NCBI GenBank assembly: GCA_017961235.1
Contig: JAGCXQ010000049.1
Location: 145,605-209,604 of the forward strand
Direction of reading: 5' to 3'
Length of the DNA stretch: 64,000 bases
Origin: Clostridiales bacterium
Lineage (GTDB): Bacteria > Bacillota > Clostridia > Saccharofermentanales > Saccharofermentanaceae
Each line of letters opens with the position of its first letter. Position 1 is the first letter of the stretch. Under the pieces are notes generated by a model. That model was not told the DNA's origin. It did not search any database and saw nothing but the letters and a program-made list of their open reading frames with translations. Shown in pieces: positions 55,270 through 63,284 of the stretch. The translations under genes and the position numbers were made by a program.

Positions 55270-57000
55270 TCAGTTACTGTACGGAGCACTGAAATTGAAA
55301 GTATCCGCTTCTTCTACAGGAACGACATCCATTACGAAGCATCTCTGTCCGTCGATCTCCTCTATTCTGACAGAATATGCGAGGTGACCATCCTTGACCA
55401 TCTTCGGTGTCTTATCTTCCGAGTTATAGAAATCCAGGAATGTGTTCTGAACTTTCTTCAAGCAGGTATTGCTATCTGTTCCGGAATAAAGAGACTGAAT
55501 AAATGCTCCATAGAGAATCGCGTAAACATCGATCTCGGCATCATTCTCCATCTCGAGCGGCGCATAGAAACGAACCCATCTCATAAAATGATCTGACTTA
55601 TTCTCACATCCGACAATACTTACATTGACGATCGGCCAGTCCTGGCTGATGGAACCGATACTTGCATTGTCGAAGAAACGGTATTTCGTGTTTGTACTGG
55701 ACGGAATAGGTGTCGGTACAGGAGTCGGAGTTGCCTCAGCAGAAGCCTGTGCGGCAGTCTCCTGATATGGCTCACCTGCATAGTGAACGCCTCTGAACTG
55801 GAATCCGAATTGCAGCAGGACATCTGCATAAAGCGGTGATGAATAATACAGAGCTCGGAAAGAACGCTCTGTCATGCGAAGGTTCGGTTCCTGATACATC
55901 TTTGTGGCAAATACGAATTTATCCGCTTCTTTGGACGGAACGATATCCATAACGAAATACTGTGTTCCGTCGATCTGTGCTTTTGTTACAGAGTATGCAA
56001 GGTCACCATCCTTGACCATGACCGCGGTCTCCGTGGAAGCCAGAGACTGACTATATGCGTTCTTAACCTTATCGAGGCATACTTCACTTCTCTCATCGGT
56101 ATAAAAGGCCTGAAGGAAAGCAGAGTAAACAACATAATAGACCTGAAGATCGGAATCATCCTTCATTGGTGCGAAGAAACGAATATTCTTCAGGTAATTG
56201 TTATCTTTGCACTCACTGCCGGAAACAAAAACCGGCTCCTGGATCCCCTCACGGACACGTCCAGATACTACAAAATCAAAATAGCGGTATTTCGATGTCT
56301 TAATAGCTGTTGTTGCCGCAGGTTCAGCCGCATCAGATGAAGAAACCACAGTCATCTCTTCCTCTGTACGGTAAGAAGGTTCCGGACAATCAAAGCCCAT
56401 CTGGAAAATACTGCCGTAGATCTTGGAACTTCTATACTGCTTGAAAAACATATTTAAAGTAATATTCAGATTCGGTTCCTGATTGGAAGAACGGTAAAGC
56501 CAGATACCACCACCAACAAGAGCAGCAATTGCAAGAATGATACCGACAAGAGCAAGTCCGTCGAGCTTTTTCTGCTTCTTTTTATTTGTATCTTTCTTTT
56601 CTGTCTGCTTCTTCTCGGATTTAGCAATAATAGTATCAAGTGTACTTACCTTCTGCTTTTTCGCATCGGACGACTCCATCTCTTCCGCGAGTTCTTCGAC
56701 CTTTTCAAGTGTCAGATCACGCTCGGCGGCGCGCTTCTCGTAGAACTCATTTACTTCTTCTGACTCAGCGGATTCTTCCTCAGAAGCATCATTCTCAGTG
56801 AGTTCTTCAGCATCTTCATTCTTTTCAGACTCGTCTTTACTTTCATCAGCATCATCTGCTGTTTTATAATCTTTTGTATCGTTTTTACCCGGGATGACAT
56901 CCTCGATTTCTTCATCAAGGCCCATTCCGGCAAGTTTGACCGTTAGATTTTTCAGATCAACCTCAGGTGACTCATTGTCGTTCTCTAAAAACTTAGCCAT
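55270..57000 (-). CDS. Membrane protein with tandemly duplicated outer domain
   Basis: A 576-residue protein of unknown function. Residues 1-110 are very acidic, 111-147 Lys-rich, and 149-169 a single transmembrane helix. The rest is two copies of an unrecognised domain: 175-370 and 371-576. Matching points are EPNL at both starts, KYRYFD/KYRFFD, MVKDGDLAYSV (328-338) and MVKDGHLAYSV (534-544), and FVMDIVP/FVMDVVP. Cysteines C264/C308 match C465/C513, suggesting one disulphide per copy. The second copy has a TPTPVPTP insert (424-431). A cytoplasmic acidic tail with an outer repeat domain suggests surface or division-related binding, but this is a guess. Confidence 0.75.
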   Translation of the reverse strand: MAKFLENDNESPEVDLKNLTVKLAGMGLDEEIEDVIPGKNDTKDYKTADDADESKDESEKNEDAEELTENDASEEESAESEEVNEFYEKRAAERDLTLEKVEELAEEMESSDAKKQKVSTLDTIIAKSEKKQTEKKDTNKKKQKKLDGLALVGIILAIAALVGGGIWLYRSSNQEPNLNITLNMFFKQYRSSKIYGSIFQMGFDCPEPSYRTEEEMTVVSSSDAAEPAATTAIKTSKYRYFDFVVSGRVREGIQEPVFVSGSECKDNNYLKNIRFFAPMKDDSDLQVYYVVYSAFLQAFYTDERSEVCLDKVKNAYSQSLASTETAVMVKDGDLAYSVTKAQIDGTQYFVMDIVPSKEADKFVFATKMYQEPNLRMTERSFRALYYSSPLYADVLLQFGFQFRGVHYAGEPYQETAAQASAEATPTPVPTPIPSSTNTKYRFFDNASIGSISQDWPIVNVSIVGCENKSDHFMRWVRFYAPLEMENDAEIDVYAILYGAFIQSLYSGTDSNTCLKKVQNTFLDFYNSEDKTPKMVKDGHLAYSVRIEEIDGQRCFVMDVVPVEEADTFNFSAPYSN

Positions 57001-57031
57001 ATGTATATCCTTCCATAAAAGCGCTAAAAAA

Positions 57032-57059
57032 ATGATACCATGAATTCAAAAATGCGCAA
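57032..57059 (-). promoter_or_regulatory. Promoter of the duplicated-domain protein gene
   Basis: TTGCGC (57054-57059), 16 bases, TATCAT (57032-57037) on the minus strand. Confidence 0.5.
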
Positions 57060-57077
57060 CCTTTTCCCCGAATGTTC

Positions 57078-57106
57078 TTGTCATGAGGCTATTTGTTCGA
57101 TACGAT
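57078..57106 (+). promoter_or_regulatory. Promoter of the SDR gene
   Basis: TTGTCA (57078-57083), 17 bases, TACGAT (57101-57106). Confidence 0.6.
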
Positions 57107-57136
57107 TAAAACAGATATTTAAAGGGGGGTATTCTC

Positions 57137-57877
57137 ATGGGAAACCGGAAACACTGTTTGATCACAGGCGGTTCCAGAGGGATCGGTGCCGCAACCGCTT
57201 ATCGCTTTGCCGAGGCCGGATACAAAGTGACTTTCTTTTACCGTTCTGATGACGATTCTGCAGAGTACACCCGTCAGAAGATCCATAACATCACATATGA
57301 CGTACTGGCTTATAAAGTCGATGTCCGTGATCTGGATGCTGTGGAGTCCGCCGTAAAAGAAGCCGTGGATACTTTCGGGCCGGTCGATGTTTTTGTAAGC
57401 AATGCCGGGGTTTCCAAGATCGAACTATTCACGAAAACAACGCCTTCCGAATGGAATCGCATCATGGACACGAATATCGGTGGTCTTTATAATCTAACAC
57501 ATACTATTCTTCCCTCGATGATCTCCCGTCACAGCGGCAGTATCGTTACTGTCTCTTCAATGTGGGGCGTCAGCGGAGCATCCTGTGAAGTCTGTTATTC
57601 CACTTCAAAAGCTGCAATTATCGGTTTTACAAAAGCACTTGCTCAGGAAGTCGGTCCTTCGAATATACGTGTAAACTGTGTCGCTCCTGGAGTAATCGAT
57701 ACGGAAATGAATTCCGAACTGGATGATGAAACTCGTCAGGCACTTTGTGAAGAGACACCGCTTTGCCGGATCGGAACGCCGGAAGAAGTTGCCGATGCTA
57801 TCTTCTATCTGGCCGAAGACACTTCTTCTTTTATCACAGGACAGGTACTCGGAGTTAACGGCGGGTATATAACCTGA
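57137..57877 (+). CDS. SDR family oxidoreductase, FabG-like
   Basis: A 246-residue short-chain dehydrogenase/reductase. GGSRGIGAAT nucleotide-binding motif at 11-20, NAG near 90, catalytic Ser and YSTSK further on, and a PG-type C-terminal motif. Closest in style to 3-oxoacyl-ACP reductase, but with no fatty-acid genes around, the substrate is open. AAAGGGGGG precedes the start. Confidence 0.88.
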   Translation: MGNRKHCLITGGSRGIGAATAYRFAEAGYKVTFFYRSDDDSAEYTRQKIHNITYDVLAYKVDVRDLDAVESAVKEAVDTFGPVDVFVSNAGVSKIELFTKTTPSEWNRIMDTNIGGLYNLTHTILPSMISRHSGSIVTVSSMWGVSGASCEVCYSTSKAAIIGFTKALAQEVGPSNIRVNCVAPGVIDTEMNSELDDETRQALCEETPLCRIGTPEEVADAIFYLAEDTSSFITGQVLGVNGGYIT

Positions 57878-57895
57878 GAAAAAAACGCAGGACAG

Positions 57896-57928
57896 GAAAA
57901 AGGGCTGTCATATTGACAGCCCTTTTTG
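57896..57928. terminator. Bidirectional terminator after the SDR gene
   Basis: AGGGCTGTCA (57901-57910) pairs with TGACAGCCCT (57914-57923), with A- and T-runs on both sides; it also serves the convergent gene. Confidence 0.9.
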
Positions 57929-57943
57929 TATTTCAGGATCTCA

Positions 57944-58825
57944 TTAATGCAGGAAAGCTTTTCCTAAAATAAATCCGTAGAAGATCTCACAGAAGGTAAA
58001 CAGTGCACATGTCATAACTACAAATCGCATAGCATGCTTTTGAGTTCCTTTCGGTTTCAAATTGTCAAAGAAAAAGTCATATAGACAGACTATAAAAAAG
58101 ACCAGGCCAAACGTTTTCAATATCGGAGAAATGTTGATCAGCGCGGATGACTGGGAGTGATAATAAATCGCTGTCCAGATCCATGAAAACAGGTTCAACA
58201 CCGAATACGGGAAAAGTGCAAGACTGATCCATGAGACCGTAGAAAGGAAATCTACTCGCTTCACTTTAAAAAGACCATAAGCGAAAAAGACAAACAGGAT
58301 CATTGTTCCAAAGGCAAAGAAATCAACAAATACGGTGATAATACTACGCCAGAAACCAACGTTCTGAGATAAACCCAACTCAAAGAAATATCTTGAATCA
58401 GTATTTGGCCAGAAGCCGGTCAAAAGGTTAAAATATGCAGCATTCTTTTTGAAGATCCAGCAAGAAAGAAGATTAATGGCAAGAATAAATGCCGGGAATG
58501 TCAGACCGAGAAGAAAGTTGTCACTGGTCGCACGGTCAGTACATGAATTGATCGGATCCTTAAGAAAACCGGTCAGAAATCCTCCGATATCATATCCGAA
58601 AGATCCGCCTGCAGACTTCATTGGAGTTTTTGCCGAAGAAGATCCGGAAGCGGAAGCACTCGGGTGCGGCTGAGGCTGCTGTTGCGGCTGTGCGATCATT
58701 TCTCGAGCCGGAGTCGAGGGAGTCGATATCACAGCAGGCTTTTTCACAAAATCATTTGCCTTGCCACAGATCGGGCATTCTTGCTTATCATCAGAATACT
58801 GCTGACCACATCTAGAACAGAACAT
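57944..58825 (-). CDS. Zinc-ribbon membrane protein, Yip1-like
   Basis: A 293-residue protein with an N-terminal zinc ribbon (C3, C6, C17, C20), a Gln/Pro/Ser-rich linker (about 30-75), and five or so transmembrane helices in the C-terminal two thirds, resembling Yip1-domain proteins. Function unknown. The ATG at 58825 is chosen because GGGGGTAGAG lies upstream; reading further up in frame would translate the tRNA-Pro gene. The tRNA ends only 27 bases before it on the same strand. Confidence 0.78.
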   Translation of the reverse strand: MFCSRCGQQYSDDKQECPICGKANDFVKKPAVISTPSTPAREMIAQPQQQPQPHPSASASGSSSAKTPMKSAGGSFGYDIGGFLTGFLKDPINSCTDRATSDNFLLGLTFPAFILAINLLSCWIFKKNAAYFNLLTGFWPNTDSRYFFELGLSQNVGFWRSIITVFVDFFAFGTMILFVFFAYGLFKVKRVDFLSTVSWISLALFPYSVLNLFSWIWTAIYYHSQSSALINISPILKTFGLVFFIVCLYDFFFDNLKPKGTQKHAMRFVVMTCALFTFCEIFYGFILGKAFLH

Positions 58826-58852
58826 GTCTCTACCCCCATCTATATAAAAAAA

Positions 58853-58929
58853 TGGTCGGAGTGACCTGACTTGAACAGGCGACCTCTTGCACCCCAAGCA
58901 AGCACTCTAGCCAACTGAGCTACACCCCG
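58853..58929 (-). tRNA. tRNA-Pro (anticodon GGG)
   Basis: A 77-base cloverleaf with encoded CCA. Acceptor CGGGGTG/CACTCCG, D arm GCTC/GAGT, anticodon stem CTTGC/GCAAG with loop TTGGGGT, T arm GCCTG-TTCAAGT-CAGGT. Anticodon GGG reads CCC/CCU. Confidence 0.95.
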
Positions 58930-58940
58930 ACGCTCTTTAA

Positions 58941-58968
58941 ATTCTAACACAACAAGGATAACTGTCAA
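58941..58968 (-). promoter_or_regulatory. tRNA-Pro promoter
   Basis: TTGACA (58963-58968), 16 bases, TAGAAT (58941-58946) on the minus strand. Confidence 0.75.
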
Positions 58969-59026
58969 TAAAATCCAAGCAAATTAAAGGATGAAGGCGC
59001 ATGGAAGAATACTCGTTATGCCGAAT

Positions 59027-59058
59027 AAAAAAGGGACTGTTCCGATGGAACAGTCCCT
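59027..59058 (-). terminator. pnp terminator
   Basis: A perfect 11-base stem GGGACTGTTCC/GGAACAGTCCC (59033-59043, 59047-59057) with a T-run on the minus strand. Confidence 0.9.
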
Positions 59059-59082
59059 GATATTTCATGCTATTTCCGAGAA

Positions 59083-61338
59083 TCAGAATTCACGGGAACG
59101 GGAACCCGGATGCGGAGTGGTGTCTTCCTGAGCGTTCTCAGAAAAATCTCTTCTCTGACGCTTCTCGAAACGATCACCATGACCTCTTCTCTCACGATTC
59201 GGACGATCAGATCTTCTCGGAGCGCTCTCCTCTTCTACAAAACCTTCCGGCTTCTCCATGCAGTCACGCATAGAGAGGTTATAGCGGCCCTGGCTGTCAA
59301 CTTCCAGGAGCTTAACCTTAACAACGTCGCCTTCCTTGACTGCATCTTCCACATTCTCTACGCGGCCCCAAGCCATCTTAGAGATATGAACGAGGCCTTC
59401 CTTACCAGGCAGGAACTCAACGAAAGCACCGAACTGCATCAGTCTGGTAACAACACCTTCATACTCGAGTCCGACTTCCGGATCAGCTACGATACCCTTA
59501 ATGATAGACATTGCTTTAGCAGCTGCTTCCTGATCCGGGGTTGCAATATGCAGGATACCATCATCATTGATGTCGATCTGAGCGCCTGTGTCAGCGATGA
59601 TCTTGTTGATGACCTTTCCGCCTGTACCGATAACCTCACGGATCTTATCTACCGGGATCTGCATGGTGATGATTCTCGGAGCATACTTGGAGAGCTCAGC
59701 ACGCGGAGCAGAGATTCTCGGGAGCAGTACTTCGTTGATGATCTGCTTTCTACCCTTGTTTGTGAGCTCGAAAGCCTTACGGATGATGTCGAGGGAAAGA
59801 CCATCTACTTTGATATCGACCTGAATGGATGTGATACCGTCTTCAGTACCTGCAACCTTAAAGTCCATATCACCGAAGAAGTCCTCGATGCCCTGGATAT
59901 CCATGAATACGAGGAAGTCATTCTCATCTTCTTCATTTACGATAAGACCAGTAGAAATACCTGCTACCGGCTTTTTGATCGGAACACCTGCATCCATAAG
60001 AGCCAGTGTGCTTGCGCAGACAGAACCCTGGGATGTGGAACCGTTGGACATCAGGATCTCAGATACTGTACGGATCGCATACGGGAATTCCTCTTCAGAC
60101 GGGAGAACCGGAACAAGGGATCTCTCAGCAAGAGCACCATGACCGATCTCACGACGTCCCGGAGAACGGGAAGCCTTCGCCTCACCGACGGAGTAACCCG
60201 GCATGTTGTAGTAGTGCATGTAACGCTTGGATACTTCATTATCCAGACCATCGATCGTCTGAGAATAAGAAAGCGGAGCAAGAGTACATGTCGTCATAAC
60301 CTGTGTCTGTCCACGCTGGAAGAGACCGGATCCGTGAACACGCGGAAGAAGTCCGACATCACAGGACAGCGGACGGATCTCATCAAGACGGCGGCCGTCA
60401 ACACGAACATGCTCTTTGAAAAGATAGTTACGAACGACCTTCTTCTCGAGCTTATAAACTGCATCTGCAAGATACGGCAGATACTCTTCGTTCTGCTCTG
60501 TCAGATAAGCCTCGATCTCTTTAGTAAGAGCATCGATGTTTGCATCACGAACGGACTTATCTACTGCAAGAACAGCCTGACGCATCTTTTCCCAAGCAAA
60601 GTCTTTTACCAGTGTGAAAACTTCTTCCGGTACATCTGCGGACTCGTATGTGAACTTCTCTTTACCGATCTCAGCAACGATACCGTTAATGAAGTTTACG
60701 ATCTCCTTGATGGACTCATGACCGATTGCAATTGCTTCGAGCATTGTCTCATCCGGAACTTCATTTGCACCAGCCTCAACCATGCAGATTTTCTTAGCAG
60801 TACCTGCAAGAGTAACATACATGCGGCTTTCTTTTCTCTGTTCTTCTGTCGGGTTGATGATGACATCATCACCGATGAGACCGAGAACAACACCACCGAC
60901 AGGACCATTCCACGGAATATCGGAAATAGCGATCGCGATGGATGTACCGATCATGGCAGCGATCTCAGGAGAGCAATCCTGGTCAACAGACATAACCATG
61001 TTGGAGACAACAACATCGTTTCTCAGATCCTTCGGGAACAGCGGACGGATCGGACGGTCAATAACACGGGATGTAAGGATAGCCTTCTCAGAAGGACGTC
61101 CTTCTCTCTTGATGTAACCACCCGGGATCTTACCTACAGCATACATCTTCTCTTCGTAATCTACAGACAGCGGGAAGAAATCAACGCCTTCACGAGGTGT
61201 CTTAGAAGCTGTTACTGTAGAAAGGATCGCTGTCTCACCATAACGGATAAGACAAGCACCATTAGTAAACTGAGCCAGTTTGCCTGTTTCAACAACGAGC
61301 GGACGACCGGCCAGTTCGGTTTTGAAAATCTTTTCCAT
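59083..61338 (-). CDS. pnp: Polyribonucleotide nucleotidyltransferase (PNPase)
   Basis: A 751-residue phosphorolytic 3'-5' exoribonuclease. Two RNase PH domains, the KH domain (VIGTGGKVINKI) and the S1 domain (YEGVVTRLMQFGAFVEFLPG) are present, followed by an Arg/Asp-rich C-terminal tail. The ATG at 61338 has GGAGG eight bases upstream. It follows rpsO, as in most bacteria, and a long hairpin lies in its leader. Confidence 0.97.
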   Translation of the reverse strand: MEKIFKTELAGRPLVVETGKLAQFTNGACLIRYGETAILSTVTASKTPREGVDFFPLSVDYEEKMYAVGKIPGGYIKREGRPSEKAILTSRVIDRPIRPLFPKDLRNDVVVSNMVMSVDQDCSPEIAAMIGTSIAIAISDIPWNGPVGGVVLGLIGDDVIINPTEEQRKESRMYVTLAGTAKKICMVEAGANEVPDETMLEAIAIGHESIKEIVNFINGIVAEIGKEKFTYESADVPEEVFTLVKDFAWEKMRQAVLAVDKSVRDANIDALTKEIEAYLTEQNEEYLPYLADAVYKLEKKVVRNYLFKEHVRVDGRRLDEIRPLSCDVGLLPRVHGSGLFQRGQTQVMTTCTLAPLSYSQTIDGLDNEVSKRYMHYYNMPGYSVGEAKASRSPGRREIGHGALAERSLVPVLPSEEEFPYAIRTVSEILMSNGSTSQGSVCASTLALMDAGVPIKKPVAGISTGLIVNEEDENDFLVFMDIQGIEDFFGDMDFKVAGTEDGITSIQVDIKVDGLSLDIIRKAFELTNKGRKQIINEVLLPRISAPRAELSKYAPRIITMQIPVDKIREVIGTGGKVINKIIADTGAQIDINDDGILHIATPDQEAAAKAMSIIKGIVADPEVGLEYEGVVTRLMQFGAFVEFLPGKEGLVHISKMAWGRVENVEDAVKEGDVVKVKLLEVDSQGRYNLSMRDCMEKPEGFVEEESAPRRSDRPNRERRGHGDRFEKRQRRDFSENAQEDTTPHPGSRSREF

Positions 61339-61361
61339 AAAAACCTCCATAAATTTTCTAT

Positions 61362-61428
61362 AAGGAGGTAGCTTGTAGATTCATACTCCGTGCAAGACGG
61401 GATATCAATCTACCCACTACACCCCTTA
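61362..61428 (-). promoter_or_regulatory. Leader hairpin of pnp mRNA
   Basis: On the minus strand AAGGGGTGTAG...GTAGATT (from 61428) pairs imperfectly with AATCTAC...CTACCTCCTT (ending 61362), enclosing CCGT-CTTGC-ACGG. In E. coli a hairpin at this place is cut by RNase III for PNPase autoregulation; a similar role here is inference. Confidence 0.6.
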
Positions 61429-61464
61429 AAACTATATTTGCGCGCATAATTACGCAACATATCT

Positions 61465-61493
61465 ATATTATAGATAATAAAGAAAGAAATCAA
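61465..61493 (-). promoter_or_regulatory. Probable pnp promoter
   Basis: TTGATT (61488-61493) with TAATAT 17 bases on (61465-61470), or an overlapping TATAAT at 15 bases. Confidence 0.5.
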
Positions 61494-61514
61494 GCCAAAT
61501 GCGGAAAATCAGAT

Positions 61515-61549
61515 AATAAAAAGGCTGTCCCGAATGGAACAGCCTTTCT
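61515..61549 (-). terminator. rpsO terminator
   Basis: AAGGCTGT (61521-61528) pairs with ACAGCCTT (61539-61546), with T-run on the minus strand. Confidence 0.8.
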
Positions 61550-61568
61550 CATGTTCTTTTGGATGTCA

Positions 61569-61832
61569 TTACTTTCTGATGTTCAGACGAGCAATGATAG
61601 AACGGTAACGCTCGATATCGATGCGTGCAAGATAGTCAAGAAGACCTCTTCTCTGACCTACCAGCATCAGAAGACCACGACGGGAGTGGTGATCGTTCGG
61701 GTGAACCTTCAGGTGCTCAGTAAGGTGATTGATTCTTGCAGAAAGAATAGCGATCTGAACCTCAGGAGAACCTGTGTCGCCCTCTTTAAGAGCGTACTCT
61801 TTGATGATCTCAGCTTTGTTGATCTGTCCCAT
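61569..61832 (-). CDS. rpsO: 30S ribosomal protein S15
   Basis: An 87-residue primary rRNA-binding protein, complete, with the typical [22 protein letters not shown] core. GGAGGT precedes the start. Confidence 0.97.
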   Translation of the reverse strand: MGQINKAEIIKEYALKEGDTGSPEVQIAILSARINHLTEHLKVHPNDHHSRRGLLMLVGQRRGLLDYLARIDIERYRSIIARLNIRK

Positions 61833-61907
61833 TGTTTTTTACCTCCATAGTCCTGTAGCAAAGTAAGTGGTCGGAACCTTCCACAAACTGTGTCCACGGA
61901 AAAATAC
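61833..61907 (-). promoter_or_regulatory. Possible S15 autoregulatory leader
   Basis: The leader between promoter and start can form GTGG-N10-CCAC and further pairing. S15 often represses its own translation through such leaders, which differ between groups. No consensus match can be claimed by eye. Confidence 0.35.
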
Positions 61908-61913
61908 TCGCGT

Positions 61914-61942
61914 ATGATACCACAACGGGAAAGACTTGTAAA
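61914..61942 (-). promoter_or_regulatory. rpsO promoter
   Basis: TTTACA (61937-61942), 17 bases, TATCAT (61914-61919), beginning four bases after the stop of the GGDEF gene. Confidence 0.65.
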
Positions 61943-61945
61943 TAC

Positions 61946-63073
61946 TTACGGGCACAAAATCCTTATATATCTGGAACTTTCTCCATAAAGGATCGAATCG
62001 ATCATCTTCTTCAGCTCTTCTTCCGAGTATGGAGCACGAAGAGATTCTATGCCACGCCATGTGTTTCGTCCACATGTTTTAGAAAGATACATCGCCTGAT
62101 CGGCAAGCTTTACATAATCCTGAACACTGATAACGGTCGGTCTTTCAGGGATGAGCGGGAAAGGCGTATAGCCGATACTGCAAGTGACAGGACGATTCTT
62201 TGAGCCTTGACCGGTGATCCTTACATCATGTTCAAACAAAGCACGAACATACTCGGCAAATTCTTCCATGCTTTCAGGGAACTTCAAGCACACAACAAGG
62301 AGAAATTCCTCGCCGCCGTTACGAACCACGACACCTTTATTAGCCACAGCCTTCTTGAGCGTTTTACCGACTAAAGCCAGGATCTCATCTCCGAACTGAT
62401 GTCCGAACTCGTCATTGATCCACTTAAAATGGTCGATATCGATCATGAAAATGGCATATGATCTGTCACCATATGTTTTATGGGAACCGGAAAACTTGAT
62501 ATCGCACATCATTTCCGTCTTCAGCATCGTGGAAAGCACCTGCTGGAAATACTTTCTGTTAAAGCACGCAGTTGTTTCATCATAATACTTTTCGTTACCC
62601 GCAAGGTTGATATACTGGTCGATCGAGTCCACCCAGGTCCCTGTCTTCTCTACACTGACAAATGGGTTATCTTCAATCAGCTGACGCATTTCAACAGGGA
62701 ATGCGGACGCGGCTTTATCGGTTTTTTCAGAGATTTCACGGATGATGTTCTCAGTAGGCATCATGATCAGTTTGTCGTACAGCCAGACGAAGAACGTACC
62801 TACAAGAAAATCGATCAAAAGCATTCCGATAAAGATAGTAAGGAACGTCAGTCCCTGTGCCTTTGGCATTTTATGAATCGGGACAAAAATGGCATATCCC
62901 ATGATGTAGCTGATGAACGAGAATAGGAATGCACCGACAATAATAAGAAAAATAGTGGAGACAATGTAGATAAAAGTGGCAGCCTCTTTTAATGATTTCC
63001 ACTTTCCAACAGCGAAAACCCCGCTAAAAAACCTTCTCAGTTTTCGAAGATTATAAGCGATCGTCATTACCAT
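61946..63073 (-). CDS. Membrane diguanylate cyclase (GGDEF domain)
   Basis: A 375-residue protein with two hydrophobic spans (about 32-64 and 74-100), a linker, and a GGDEF domain (about 165-340) with the active-site variant GGEEF at 253-257 and IDIDHF at 211-216. It should make cyclic di-GMP from GTP. No RxxD inhibitory site is visible at the usual place a few residues before GGEEF. No EAL, HD-GYP or PilZ gene is in the window. The start may be the ATG at 63073 or two codons later. Confidence 0.9.
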   Translation of the reverse strand: MVMTIAYNLRKLRRFFSGVFAVGKWKSLKEAATFIYIVSTIFLIIVGAFLFSFISYIMGYAIFVPIHKMPKAQGLTFLTIFIGMLLIDFLVGTFFVWLYDKLIMMPTENIIREISEKTDKAASAFPVEMRQLIEDNPFVSVEKTGTWVDSIDQYINLAGNEKYYDETTACFNRKYFQQVLSTMLKTEMMCDIKFSGSHKTYGDRSYAIFMIDIDHFKWINDEFGHQFGDEILALVGKTLKKAVANKGVVVRNGGEEFLLVVCLKFPESMEEFAEYVRALFEHDVRITGQGSKNRPVTCSIGYTPFPLIPERPTVISVQDYVKLADQAMYLSKTCGRNTWRGIESLRAPYSEEELKKMIDSILYGESSRYIRILCP

Positions 63074-63102
63074 TCTCTCCCTATGCTACCATCTTATTTT
63101 TG

Positions 63103-63111
63103 ATTATAGCA
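63103..63111 (-). promoter_or_regulatory. Extended -10 promoter of the GGDEF gene
   Basis: TGCTATAAT on the minus strand (TGnTATAAT), about 30 bases before the start codon. Confidence 0.5.
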
Positions 63112-63284
63112 TTCACTGCATTTGCAAAATGAGAACTATCTGTAAACAATCGGGCTTTCTTCGTCATATTATGCTCTGAATATAAAGGAAAATTGTTTCT
63201 TTTCGCTCTTTACTTTATTGGAAGAATGATTTAGCATTGACTAGGAATTGAAATACCATAATTTATTATAAAGGAGTGTATAAT

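Noticed and set aside
58201..58220. Repeat of the left-edge segment (CGAATACGGGAAAAG shared with 20-34)
   Set aside because: A 15-base match within a coding gene and a leader, with no flanking similarity or inverted ends; not a mobile element.
58826..58897. N-terminal extension of the zinc-ribbon Yip1-like protein
   Set aside because: It would translate part of the tRNA-Pro gene; the internal ATG with a ribosome site at 58825 is far better.
59110..61371. 753-codon open frame antisense to nearly all of pnp
   Set aside because: Long antisense frames arise when the real gene seldom uses TTA, CTA and TCA codons. It has no ribosome site or protein similarity, and pnp is certain.
61362..61428. 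tRNA-like sequence upstream of pnp
   Set aside because: Acceptor-like ends pair, but there is no TTCGA loop or proper anticodon arm; it fits a leader hairpin.
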